Under the pieces are notes generated by a model. The model ran no database searches, was not told the origin of the DNA, and worked only from the letters and a program-made list of their open reading frames with translations. 56,539 nt of DNA, taken from NCBI GenBank assembly GCA_031282245.1, contig JAITEB010000018.1, forward strand, positions 1-56,539, in the 5' to 3' direction. This stretch comes from Oscillospiraceae bacterium. Its GTDB lineage: Bacteria > Bacillota > Clostridia > Oscillospirales > Ruminococcaceae. The position numbers were made by a program, and so were the translations under genes. Shown here one piece after another: positions 1-8,624 of this stretch. Position 1 is the first letter of the stretch. Each line of letters opens with the position of its first letter.

Positions 1-1
1 G

Positions 2-3000
2 AAGACGGATGACGATCAGCCAAATGCGCAGATTTACCTTAATCTTTCCGGTGTACCCAATGTTCCCGAACTTCTGGGGTATGCGGGGCTTACCACAGCT
101 GAAATACAGAAATACCCCATAGGCAAGACAAGTGCCACCTCGCCGTTTACTTTCGCTTCCACCGCACAGGTTAAAGAGACTATTACTTTCTATACAGACC
201 CGGTTACCAGCGGGGGGACAACCAAGTATTATCTCCCGCAGAACAGCACTCTTAATAACTCAATCGGCACACATATTACACTGCCGACTGCAGATCCCAG
301 AATTGAAGTGACGACCACTTCGGGCACCGCTCCCAATCTGACATATGAGGGAGCGGCGCCGACAAAATTAACCTACGGCGTTCCGCCCGGTTCAGGGCAG
401 ACACAGACGCTCACAGTCAAAAATACAACGCTTACACAAGACATCCCGTTCGCTAACGTCACGGCCACGCTTGAGGGCGCGGATGCAGCGAATTTCAGGA
501 TTTCAACCGTGCCCAACACAAGTATCGCGAAAGGCGCGCAAACGACAATCAGTATTATGCCCATTAACGCCCTCATGCCGGGAACTTACTCGGATATAAA
601 AGTGAGAATAAAGACAGACGCCCAGATCGGGACAAAGCCCGCGGTAACAATAGTTCCGATGGCCGATATCGTAGTAACTATGAGTCCGCAGGAGGTCTCC
701 AAAAAAACAGGAACCGCCGCCGACGCGGATGTGACCGCAGATGTCGCGCCTTCCGATACATGGAGCAAAAGCCTTTCTTCAGTTACACTCACGGCGACGG
801 CCAAGATGAGCGGCGACTATATAACCTCTTTCAAGTATATTGTCAGCACCTCCACAACAGCTCCCGCAACAGGATGGACAACCGTTTCTCTACCAATCAA
901 ACCAAACTCTGTCACGTCTTTACATACATTCTCCCCGCCTGACGGCATCTACTATATTTATTGGATTCTCGAAACAAATTATACGACAGAGCAAAACGGT
1001 CAAATCGCCTCCGGAACTGTAAAAAATTATAAGCTTGATAAAACCTCTCCAATCATAAGCGATAACGATATTTATCTTGGCCCGCCGCCGAAGGTTCTTA
1101 TCACGCCCGGTTCGCCGACGGGGGTTCAGGACAGCGCGATTCTTATCTTCACCCCCAGCGACCCGCTTGCAAACGGCGCGGCTTCCGGCATTAACAACGC
1201 TTATTATATCGCCGTTGCAAAAGACGCGGCGGCTCCGGCGTTTGACCCCGCGAACCCTGCGGGCGGCGGCTGGAAAACCCCTGCTAAATCGGGCGGGGAC
1301 TTTACCGCAACGATAGATTCCACCACCTTCCCGGCAATAATAACAAACGGTTCCGCAGGCGCTTTTGACGTCTATCTTGTCACGGGAGACATCGCCGGGA
1401 ACTATAGCGCCGTTACAAAAGTCAACAGCAATTTCACTTATGACACAATCCCGCCAACTTTTGACCCGCCCGACCCGTCCAACCCAGGGGGAAATACCCA
1501 GGGCGACCTGCCTATACTGCATGTGTGGCAGAACGCAGCAATGCCCGCCCTTGTCGACGCTTCCGGCGATCCGGTCGGCGTCACCGCCCACGATGTTGGC
1601 GCCAGCGGGGTTAAAACGCAGCTTCCCGCAAGCTCCATAAAAATCACCGGTCGGACTTTTAACTCCACAGCCACGCCGGGAGCTTATACAATCACTTATA
1701 AAGCGACCGACGCGGCGGGCAACGAAATCACAGGAACCCGACAGGTGCGCGTTCACGCGCTTCCGGCGCTCAGCGCTTCCAACGCCAGCCTTAACCCGCT
1801 GGAAGGCAGCGCAAACCTTCTGGATGACCCGCGTATGGCTGTGACCGATCCCGTCAAGCTGGCTTCCGCGAATAAGTATTATCATGCGGACGGCACGGCC
1901 TATACGACAGATTCAAATCTTCCCGACCCTGTTATTTCCATAGCGAACGCCGGCACGGGCATAAGCCTTGGCGCGGACGGCAAGACGCTCAATTTTGGAA
2001 GCGCCGCAATTGGGGCGACAGTTGACGTTACTTATACTGTGACGTTCAATCACCCCGAAAGCGCTACGGGTCTCCCGCAGAACAGCGTGAGAGTAACTGT
2101 AAAAGTGACGCTCACAAACAGCGACGGATTCACAGTGACGCCTGGCGGCATTATTGAGCCGGGAAGCAATCCCGGCGATCAAGACAAGCTTCTTATTAAT
2201 TACTATCAGTCGAACGGTGTGGTCAGCGGCTCGACTAACTTCTCTGGAGTTCCAACGCTCTCTAAAGGATCTCCTCCCAAAGGCAACTCCATTGAGGAAG
2301 CTTTTACGCTGGGCAATTCCGTAACTCCTGAGTATAATTTCGCAAACGCCGCCACCGGCGCAGCTATGACCGATGCGGATCTGGCCGCGCTTTGCGGCAC
2401 AATAGGCGCGTATGAAATTTTCTGCGACATCCGAAACACAACAGATAATTCCCACGCCTATAGGACGATAACGCTCAGAGTTAACAGCGCCATGACAAAA
2501 GTTGCCCCCGTCAGGAACCTGATTCAGGGCGCGACAGGCATAAACCTGGACGATGGCCTTGTTGAGGCGTATTACACGGACTATACAAACTTCAAGCGCA
2601 ATGTAATACAGCCATGTTCCACCAGCGTAAACTATGCAAGCGTCCAGACCATACAGCTTAGCTATTCGACAAGCTACCCATTTCAAAGCGTAGGAAATAC
2701 CCCTGTATACAGCCTGCTGTACATCCACGGCAAGCCGCTTGTGTCTCCAGATCCGATTCTTTTAAGAACGGACGCGGCGGCGGCGGATTTAATCAATCAC
2801 GCAAAATTGACTGTCACCGCGGAGATGGCGCCGACTACACCGGGCGGAGCAGTTGTTCCCGTGCCGCTTGCCAATATAACAGTCACGCGCGAAACAAGCA
2901 GCAGCGGCAGCCTTGCCACAGTAGGCTCTTTCGAGCAGATTTACCACGCTTCTTATACTCTTCCCGCCTCTTATGGGGCCACAAACTTCACAGTGAACTC

Positions 3001-6000
3001 CGACGACGCGGACGCAAAAAACAGGGGTAAAGTCACCGTCCACGGAATTCCTGTGATAAGCGCGAACAGCATATCAGTCGCGAGGACATACGCGAACAGC
3101 GGCGCTTCTTTCAATCCCCTGCTCGACCCGCTGATCAACGTGTCCGCTTCTGTGAATTACTGGGATGACGTGACTTCTTCTGTGAAAAACCACAGTATTA
3201 CAAATATAGGATTCGCGCCGAACCCAATGCCCTGGCAAGACGGAAGCAACCCTCTGAAATTTACCGTCGACGACAGTATGGCTCTTGCAGCTGCGGGAAT
3301 TTCCGGTTTCAGCGCCAGAGGCGCCAACAGGGATATCACCGTCACAATAGGCGCTATTGTCGGCAACGCGCCGGTTATCGCCGGAGCAAAAGACATAAGG
3401 GTTATCGCCGGGACAAACGTCGATCTTTTCAGCGGCGTAAGCGTGACGGACAAAGAGGACGGCGCTTTGACCCCGACAATTAAGCTTACCAGGACGGCCG
3501 GAAACACAGGCTTTAATACGTCCGCGACAAATCCCGCCGATACAAGCGCGCCCGTCACCGCCACGATAGAGTACAGCGCGCAGGACATGCACGGCAATAT
3601 CTCCAAAACAACGGCCACGCTTTACGTTTACGGCCCCCTGCAAATAATTGGCCCCGCCGACGTGAACCTGAGGACGAAAGCCGAAAACGGTGTTCCCGAT
3701 ATGAAGGACATCCGCGCAAGCTATGTCGAGGCGGATGGAAGCGCCGTGAATTTCACATACGCATCCATGCCGGCTATGTTTTCTCCGAACCTTGCCAAAG
3801 TGGATTACTCCAAGCACAAGAACTATAATATCTCGGTTGTGATCAAGCATCCCGGCATATCTTCAAGCTCGGCGGCCTCCGTGACGCACACGTACGCGCT
3901 GAAAATACACGAGCGCATTGTCATCAACGGCGCGGAAGCAATCGAGAAACCGGACTACAGAGTGAACCAGGCTATTGACCTGCTGAGCGGGGTAAACGCG
4001 ACTTATATCAACAGCGACGGAAATCTTGTTACGCTTGACGCAAGCTCGCCCAAGCCGCTGACTGTTTCCCCGGCGTCTCCCGTCTCATATCCAAACCCCG
4101 GCATATATAACGTCAAATACTCCGTGCCGGACGACCTTAATATTCCGGGAGAAGGTTCCACCACAAAAGAAATTAAGCTGAAAGTCCACGACTATCCCGC
4201 AATAAGCGCTGCCCGGTCTTCCGTCACTGTTCCTGTTGGCTTCACAATAGAAGAGATAGAAGCCATGTACAATGCGCAAGCAAGTATTTTCTATGCGGAA
4301 AGTCCGAAGACGAAATCTCTTTTGAAGCCTGAATTTGACTTCTCGCAAGTGCCCGACCTTGAAACCCCCGGTCTTTATGAAGGCTCTGTAAAGAGCACCG
4401 ACCGGTTTAAGCTAAGCGCGGCTCCGATTAAACTTGCGCTTAATATATACAGCTTTGAAATCGATATTGATATATCAGACACGACAAAGCCCGGCAAAGC
4501 CCCGCCGAGCGGCGGAGGCGGAAGCGACGACAAAGTTTCCAAAGGCAACTCCAAGCCCGAGCTTGAAGCCAGGGTCGCCGCGAACATCGTTGTGTACAAA
4601 AACGAAGCGACCCGGGAAGACATAGAAAACAAGATTCCCTTAACCGCCAAATACACCGATGTAAACGGCACGACGCATACTGACATCCAGGCCTATTATG
4701 ATTGGGACGCTGCGGTATTGAGCCAAGGCGGCGTCACGGAAATCAGGGTTTATGTCATTGACCCTGTAACCGAAAAACGATTTTATTTCAACAGCAGCGT
4801 CATGCTCTATGTCCTCAACAAGCCATATATATCAGTCGGAATCGACTTTGCGGTGGTTGAGCAGGGGAATCTGCCAAAGCTGTCGGCCTACAGGCCGAAG
4901 CAAGTAGCCGAAGACCCCGACTATAACAATTTCACCATAAAACAGGTTACTTTCCCGATAAGCCTTAGTACTGGCGCAGTGGATAAAAACATAATCGGCA
5001 ACTATCCCGCCTATATAAGCGGAACTTTTAAAGACTTCAAAGGCGACGATCTGCCATTGAGCGTTCAGGTGAAGGCCATTGTCGTAGGCAAGTATGTTGA
5101 CCCGCTTGAAGAAGAACGCAAAGCGGCAAGCAGCAACAGCAACTACTGGGAAGCCGTAAAGGACAAGCTGCACACAGGCAAGGACGGCGAGCTGTGGTTA
5201 GTGTCTTATACGAACTATACAAGAAAAGGCGAAAAGAAAGAGAACTCGTCCCAGACTTTCCCAAGACTGGTCAACGCCCTGCCGGGGCAGGAGTTTGTAA
5301 GTATGCCCTTCGGCGTGCTGGAATGGCAGTACAACAGCCGCGCAAGACTGACTATCGACCTTGGAGAGATCAACTGGATTTTTGACCCGGGCAGCGTCAA
5401 AACAGAAATTATTCCAAGAACTATAGGCTATTTTGATCTTGGATACAGTACTAAAAACGCTGCGGAGATTTCTTCTCTTGTGTCGGGCCTGAACCAGATG
5501 CAGCTGCATTTCAGCATAGGCTGGCCGTGGTACTCGGAACCCATATTAAAAGTAAAAGTTTCCTCAGCTCTGAACAAGAGCGCCGAGAACGGCAGCACCC
5601 TGTATATGTTTTATTACAATTCCATAACGGATCAGCTTGAATTGATTGACGCAATGAAAAACGAAGGCGACAGCTGGTTCTCGGTTATTTTGTCCAACGC
5701 GAAGGGCGCGTTCGTCATCACGGACGGCCTGCCCGGAAAGGCGAAAAGACCTGTGTCCTCTTCTTCTGAAGATGCCGGAAGGCCCTCTTCGCCCGGAGGA
5801 ACATCCCCCCTCTCAGACGGAATATCGTCGGACAATTCCGGTCAGGGCGCTTCAAACACCCTTGGCGCTTCGGATTCGGGAGAAAACCGCAACAGCTCAT
5901 TCAGCGGAACGCCTGGCTTTATTATCAGCGGCAACACAAACACGCTTTCCGAAAAGACATACAGCAGAATCAAAAACAGCCTTGAAGAAAACGGCAACAC

Positions 6001-6169
6001 TATTGAGCAAGTCGCGCGCGTCGAACCGAAAGTCGAAGGCATGAACACAGGCATAAAATTCTTTGACGTTCTTCCATGGGTTTTGGGCGGCATAGGACTT
6101 GCCGGAGCTGTAATATTAATTATACTTCTCTACAAAAAGCGCAGGCAGGAAGAAAACGAAAGATATTAA
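2..6169 (+). CDS. Giant Ig-like-module surface protein, membrane anchored (5' partial)
   Basis: The reading frame is open from base 2, so the gene begins before the window. The GTG at 308 has no ribosome binding site and is not a credible start. About 2055 residues are visible. The chain is mostly Thr/Ser/Ala/Asn-rich beta-type sequence with repeated module boundaries such as VHALPALSAS, VHGIPVISAN, LKVHDYPAISAA and LYVYGPLQI, typical of tandem bacterial Ig-like or DUF5011/HYR-like domains; one module holds YTITYKATDAAGNE. A Ser/Pro/Gly-rich linker (near 5750-5950) leads to a final hydrophobic segment (LPWVLGGIGLAGAVILIILL) and a basic tail KKRRQ. There is no LPXTG motif, so anchoring is probably by the C-terminal membrane helix. 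Likely an extracellular adhesin or cell-surface structural protein; the ligand cannot be inferred. A strong terminator follows. Confidence 0.8.
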   Translation, partial: KTDDDQPNAQIYLNLSGVPNVPELLGYAGLTTAEIQKYPIGKTSATSPFTFASTAQVKETITFYTDPVTSGGTTKYYLPQNSTLNNSIGTHITLPTADPRIEVTTTSGTAPNLTYEGAAPTKLTYGVPPGSGQTQTLTVKNTTLTQDIPFANVTATLEGADAANFRISTVPNTSIAKGAQTTISIMPINALMPGTYSDIKVRIKTDAQIGTKPAVTIVPMADIVVTMSPQEVSKKTGTAADADVTADVAPSDTWSKSLSSVTLTATAKMSGDYITSFKYIVSTSTTAPATGWTTVSLPIKPNSVTSLHTFSPPDGIYYIYWILETNYTTEQNGQIASGTVKNYKLDKTSPIISDNDIYLGPPPKVLITPGSPTGVQDSAILIFTPSDPLANGAASGINNAYYIAVAKDAAAPAFDPANPAGGGWKTPAKSGGDFTATIDSTTFPAIITNGSAGAFDVYLVTGDIAGNYSAVTKVNSNFTYDTIPPTFDPPDPSNPGGNTQGDLPILHVWQNAAMPALVDASGDPVGVTAHDVGASGVKTQLPASSIKITGRTFNSTATPGAYTITYKATDAAGNEITGTRQVRVHALPALSASNASLNPLEGSANLLDDPRMAVTDPVKLASANKYYHADGTAYTTDSNLPDPVISIANAGTGISLGADGKTLNFGSAAIGATVDVTYTVTFNHPESATGLPQNSVRVTVKVTLTNSDGFTVTPGGIIEPGSNPGDQDKLLINYYQSNGVVSGSTNFSGVPTLSKGSPPKGNSIEEAFTLGNSVTPEYNFANAATGAAMTDADLAALCGTIGAYEIFCDIRNTTDNSHAYRTITLRVNSAMTKVAPVRNLIQGATGINLDDGLVEAYYTDYTNFKRNVIQPCSTSVNYASVQTIQLSYSTSYPFQSVGNTPVYSLLYIHGKPLVSPDPILLRTDAAAADLINHAKLTVTAEMAPTTPGGAVVPVPLANITVTRETSSSGSLATVGSFEQIYHASYTLPASYGATNFTVNSDDADAKNRGKVTVHGIPVISANSISVARTYANSGASFNPLLDPLINVSASVNYWDDVTSSVKNHSITNIGFAPNPMPWQDGSNPLKFTVDDSMALAAAGISGFSARGANRDITVTIGAIVGNAPVIAGAKDIRVIAGTNVDLFSGVSVTDKEDGALTPTIKLTRTAGNTGFNTSATNPADTSAPVTATIEYSAQDMHGNISKTTATLYVYGPLQIIGPADVNLRTKAENGVPDMKDIRASYVEADGSAVNFTYASMPAMFSPNLAKVDYSKHKNYNISVVIKHPGISSSSAASVTHTYALKIHERIVINGAEAIEKPDYRVNQAIDLLSGVNATYINSDGNLVTLDASSPKPLTVSPASPVSYPNPGIYNVKYSVPDDLNIPGEGSTTKEIKLKVHDYPAISAARSSVTVPVGFTIEEIEAMYNAQASIFYAESPKTKSLLKPEFDFSQVPDLETPGLYEGSVKSTDRFKLSAAPIKLALNIYSFEIDIDISDTTKPGKAPPSGGGGSDDKVSKGNSKPELEARVAANIVVYKNEATREDIENKIPLTAKYTDVNGTTHTDIQAYYDWDAAVLSQGGVTEIRVYVIDPVTEKRFYFNSSVMLYVLNKPYISVGIDFAVVEQGNLPKLSAYRPKQVAEDPDYNNFTIKQVTFPISLSTGAVDKNIIGNYPAYISGTFKDFKGDDLPLSVQVKAIVVGKYVDPLEEERKAASSNSNYWEAVKDKLHTGKDGELWLVSYTNYTRKGEKKENSSQTFPRLVNALPGQEFVSMPFGVLEWQYNSRARLTIDLGEINWIFDPGSVKTEIIPRTIGYFDLGYSTKNAAEISSLVSGLNQMQLHFSIGWPWYSEPILKVKVSSALNKSAENGSTLYMFYYNSITDQLELIDAMKNEGDSWFSVILSNAKGAFVITDGLPGKAKRPVSSSSEDAGRPSSPGGTSPLSDGISSDNSGQGASNTLGASDSGENRNSSFSGTPGFIISGNTNTLSEKTYSRIKNSLEENGNTIEQVARVEPKVEGMNTGIKFFDVLPWVLGGIGLAGAVILIILLYKKRRQEENERY

Positions 6170-6203
6170 CAGTCACCCCAATTTTTATAATTTTATTTTA
6201 ATA

Positions 6204-6250
6204 AAAAGCGGAGAGCCGCCCCGAAACGGGAGGCTCTCCGCTTTTAGACC
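6204..6250 (+). terminator. Intrinsic terminator of the surface protein gene
   Basis: Perfect 14-bp arms at 6204-6217 and 6232-6245, GC-rich at the core and A/T at the base, so the stem ends in TTTT. It lies 34 bases after the stop codon. Confidence 0.9.
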
Positions 6251-6293
6251 GGCGCTTGAACGATTGAAAAAATTTTTAGTGATATTCCCGCGA

Positions 6294-6322
6294 TTGCGCC
6301 CCGCGTATTTTTATGATAAAAT
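6294..6322 (+). promoter_or_regulatory. Candidate sigma-A promoter of lepA
   Basis: TTGCGC and TAAAAT are separated by 17 bases. The -10 is one base from consensus but the -35 keeps only TTG. It is placed 31 bases before the lepA start and downstream of the preceding terminator. Confidence 0.45.
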
Positions 6323-6353
6323 AAAAGTCATATATTCATGAGGTGATAAAAAC

Positions 6354-8159
6354 ATGTCCTATAGAGACAAGATCAGAAATTTCTGCATTATTGCGCACAT
6401 CGACCACGGGAAGTCCACCCTTGCCGACCGCCTTATCGAAAAAACACGCGCGGTAAGCGAGCGCGAAATGGAAGAACAGCTTCTGGACAATATGGAGCTT
6501 GAGCGGGAACGCGGCATTACTATCAAAGCCCGGGCAATCCGGCTGAACTACGAGACCGGCAATGGAGAAGTCTATGCCCTGAACCTGATTGACACCCCCG
6601 GCCATGTCGATTTTAACTATGAGGTGTCCCGCTCCCTGGCGGCCTGCGAGGGCGCTTTGCTGGTTGTGGACGCTTCCCAGGGAATTGAGGCGCAGACGCT
6701 GGCGAACACTTATCTTGCGCTTGACCACAACCTGGAAATTCTGCCCGTAATAAATAAAATAGATTTAATCAGCGCCGACCCCGAACGCGTCGTCGCGGAA
6801 ATAGAAGACATTATCGGCATTCCCGCCGAGGATTGCCCGAAGGTTTCAGCCAAAACGGGAGCAAATATCGACGCTGTTTTGCGGGAAATTATCAGCGGAG
6901 TTCCAGCCCCCGGCGGGGACGAGAACGCCGCCTTGAAAGCTCTGATTTTCGATTCTTATTATGATTCTTACAAAGGCGTTATTGTTTATATACGCGTTTT
7001 TGACGGCACGCTGAAAACCGGCGACCAAGTTAAAATGATGGCTGCCGGCGCGGTTTTTGACGTGGTTGAGCTGGGATATATGGGCGCGACGCAGCTTTTC
7101 CCCTGCGGGGAACTCCGCGCGGGGGAAGTGGGCTATTTCAGCGCAAGCATCAAAAACGTCCGCGACACGACAGTCGGCGACACTGTGACGCTGGCCGGAA
7201 ACCCCGCCTCCGAAGCTCTTGAAGGCTATAAAAAAGTGCAGTCGATGGTTTTCGCCGGGATATACCCCGCTGACGGCGCGCGTTATCCCGACCTGCGGGA
7301 CGCGCTGGAAAAGCTGCAGCTCAACGACGCTTCACTGGGCTTCGAGCCGGAGACCTCCGCGGCTCTTGGCTTTGGTTTTCGCTGCGGTTTTCTTGGGCTT
7401 TTGCACATGGAGATTATTCAGGAACGCATAGAGCGCGAATTTAATATTGATATTATCACCACCACCCCGAGCGTTATTTACAAGCTGATTATGGCTGGCG
7501 GAGACACGATATTTATCGACAACCCGACCAACTACCCCGACCCGTCGCTGATTGCCGACGCGGAAGAGCCTTTTGTAAACGCGCATATTTTCACGCCTTC
7601 GGAGTACACCGGGAACATAATGGAGCTGTGCCAGGAGCGGCGCGGGATTTTCAAAGACATGCAGTATCTGGACGCGGACAGGGTGAACTTGCACTACGAG
7701 CTGCCGTTGAACGAGATTATTTACGACTTTTTCGACGCGCTTAAATCCCGCACGCGGGGCTACGCTTCTTTTGATTATGAATTTTTGGGCTACCGCAAAT
7801 CTAAACTGGCAAAGCTTGACATCTTGCTCAACGGCGAAATTGTGGACGCGCTCTCTATAATTGTTTTCAGCGACAGCGCCTATCCCCGCGCCCGCAGAAT
7901 GGCCGAGAAGCTCCGCGACAATATCCCGCGGCAAATGTTTGAAATTCCCGTTCAGGCCGCTATCGGGGGGAAAATCATCGCCCGCGAGACCGTCAAGGCT
8001 TTGAGAAAAGACGTTCTTGCAAAGTGTTATGGCGGCGACATCACCCGAAAGAAAAAGCTTCTTGAAAAGCAAAAAGAGGGCAAGAAAAAAATGCGCAAGC
8101 TGGGCACGGTTGAGGTTCCGCAGGAAGCTTTTATGGCTGTGCTCAAATTGGATGGGTAA
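6354..8159 (+). CDS. lepA: Elongation factor 4 (LepA) GTPase
   Basis: 601 residues, the usual LepA length. This ribosome-associated translational GTPase back-translocates or remodels stalled ribosomes. The G domain is at the N-terminus, with the P-loop [14 protein letters not shown] near residue 15, the switch region [20 protein letters not shown] and NKIDL. The LepA-specific C-terminal region is present, ending in a Lys-rich stretch ([19 protein letters not shown]). The ATG at 6354 is preceded by AGGTGA at 6341-6346. It appears monocistronic: terminators lie on both sides (6204 and 8165). Unlike in many Firmicutes, hemN and hrcA do not follow it here. Identification is secure. Confidence 0.97.
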   Translation: MSYRDKIRNFCIIAHIDHGKSTLADRLIEKTRAVSEREMEEQLLDNMELERERGITIKARAIRLNYETGNGEVYALNLIDTPGHVDFNYEVSRSLAACEGALLVVDASQGIEAQTLANTYLALDHNLEILPVINKIDLISADPERVVAEIEDIIGIPAEDCPKVSAKTGANIDAVLREIISGVPAPGGDENAALKALIFDSYYDSYKGVIVYIRVFDGTLKTGDQVKMMAAGAVFDVVELGYMGATQLFPCGELRAGEVGYFSASIKNVRDTTVGDTVTLAGNPASEALEGYKKVQSMVFAGIYPADGARYPDLRDALEKLQLNDASLGFEPETSAALGFGFRCGFLGLLHMEIIQERIEREFNIDIITTTPSVIYKLIMAGGDTIFIDNPTNYPDPSLIADAEEPFVNAHIFTPSEYTGNIMELCQERRGIFKDMQYLDADRVNLHYELPLNEIIYDFFDALKSRTRGYASFDYEFLGYRKSKLAKLDILLNGEIVDALSIIVFSDSAYPRARRMAEKLRDNIPRQMFEIPVQAAIGGKIIARETVKALRKDVLAKCYGGDITRKKKLLEKQKEGKKKMRKLGTVEVPQEAFMAVLKLDG

Positions 8160-8164
8160 AAAAA

Positions 8165-8209
8165 ATAATAATCTATGGCGGGTTTGTATCCGCTATGGAT
8201 TATTTTTTT
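8165..8209 (+). terminator. Intrinsic terminator after lepA
   Basis: Arms AATAATCTATGGCGG and CCGCTATGGATTATT pair with two G-U contacts around an 8-base loop and are followed by seven T. An additional AT-only hairpin (arms 8222-8231 and 8241-8250) lies just downstream. Confidence 0.85.
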
Positions 8210-8281
8210 AACAATATAGATAGATTATATACACTATATTTATATAATCTGTAGAAAATAAAAACAAATATTGTTTTTTGC

Positions 8282-8310
8282 TTGACTTTTTGCCGATTTT
8301 GTATTATTTT
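8282..8310 (+). promoter_or_regulatory. Candidate promoter of hppA
   Basis: TTGACT and TATTTT with a 17-base spacer. This would put the start of transcription near 8317 and give hppA a leader of about 300 bases. The -10 is weak, and no other candidate in the AT-rich stretch is better. Confidence 0.35.
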
Positions 8311-8316
8311 ATACTG

Positions 8317-8624
8317 GGTTAGGTTTTTGATTTGTTGTCTATAATCTATTAATATATTAGTAATAAAAAAATTGAATATTAATTCCGGTTGGCTGGCGGC
8401 AGGGATTTCCCCGCTGTTTAGTTTCAAGTTTCGGGCGTGGCCGGGGTCTTGCCCAGGCGAAGGGTGGAGCGTCCTTTTTTTCCGTACAACTGCCGTTTTG
8501 CGGATGCCTCCGGTCGGAGGTCTTTTTTTTGCGCCTTTTTGGATGGGGTCGGGCTTTTGTCTGCGCCCGTTCAATCGGAAAAATAAATTTTTTAAATAAA
8601 AAAGCGTTGAAAGGGAAGGTCAAA
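8317..8624 (+). promoter_or_regulatory. Long hppA leader with internal terminator-like hairpin
   Basis: This stretch has no credible coding frame. Bases 8395-8560 are GC-rich and full of short complementary segments, in contrast to the AT-rich sequence on either side. A compact hairpin (CCTCC, tetraloop GGTC, GGAGG at 8507-8520) is followed by TC and eight T at 8523-8530, which is the form of an intrinsic terminator about 95 bases before the hppA start. A second T-run sits at 8474-8481. This arrangement suggests transcription attenuation by an RNA element. I compared it mentally with the fluoride and cyclic-di-GMP riboswitch consensus sequences and could not match either. Confidence 0.4.

Noticed and set aside
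308-310. GTG at 308 as the start of the surface protein
   Set aside because: No ribosome binding site precedes it and the frame is open to the window edge with the same kind of sequence.
920-1885. Long minus-strand frame opposite the surface protein gene (321 codons)
   Set aside because: It is Cys/Arg-rich with no family resemblance, and the plus-strand frame has continuous module-like sequence. It is a codon-composition shadow.
8395-8560. Fluoride or cyclic-di-GMP riboswitch before hppA
   Set aside because: The expected conserved segments could not be placed. Only a structured leader with a terminator-like hairpin is supported.
8372-8599. Short frames in the hppA leader
   Set aside because: They run through T-runs and a terminator hairpin and have atypical composition; treated as leader RNA.
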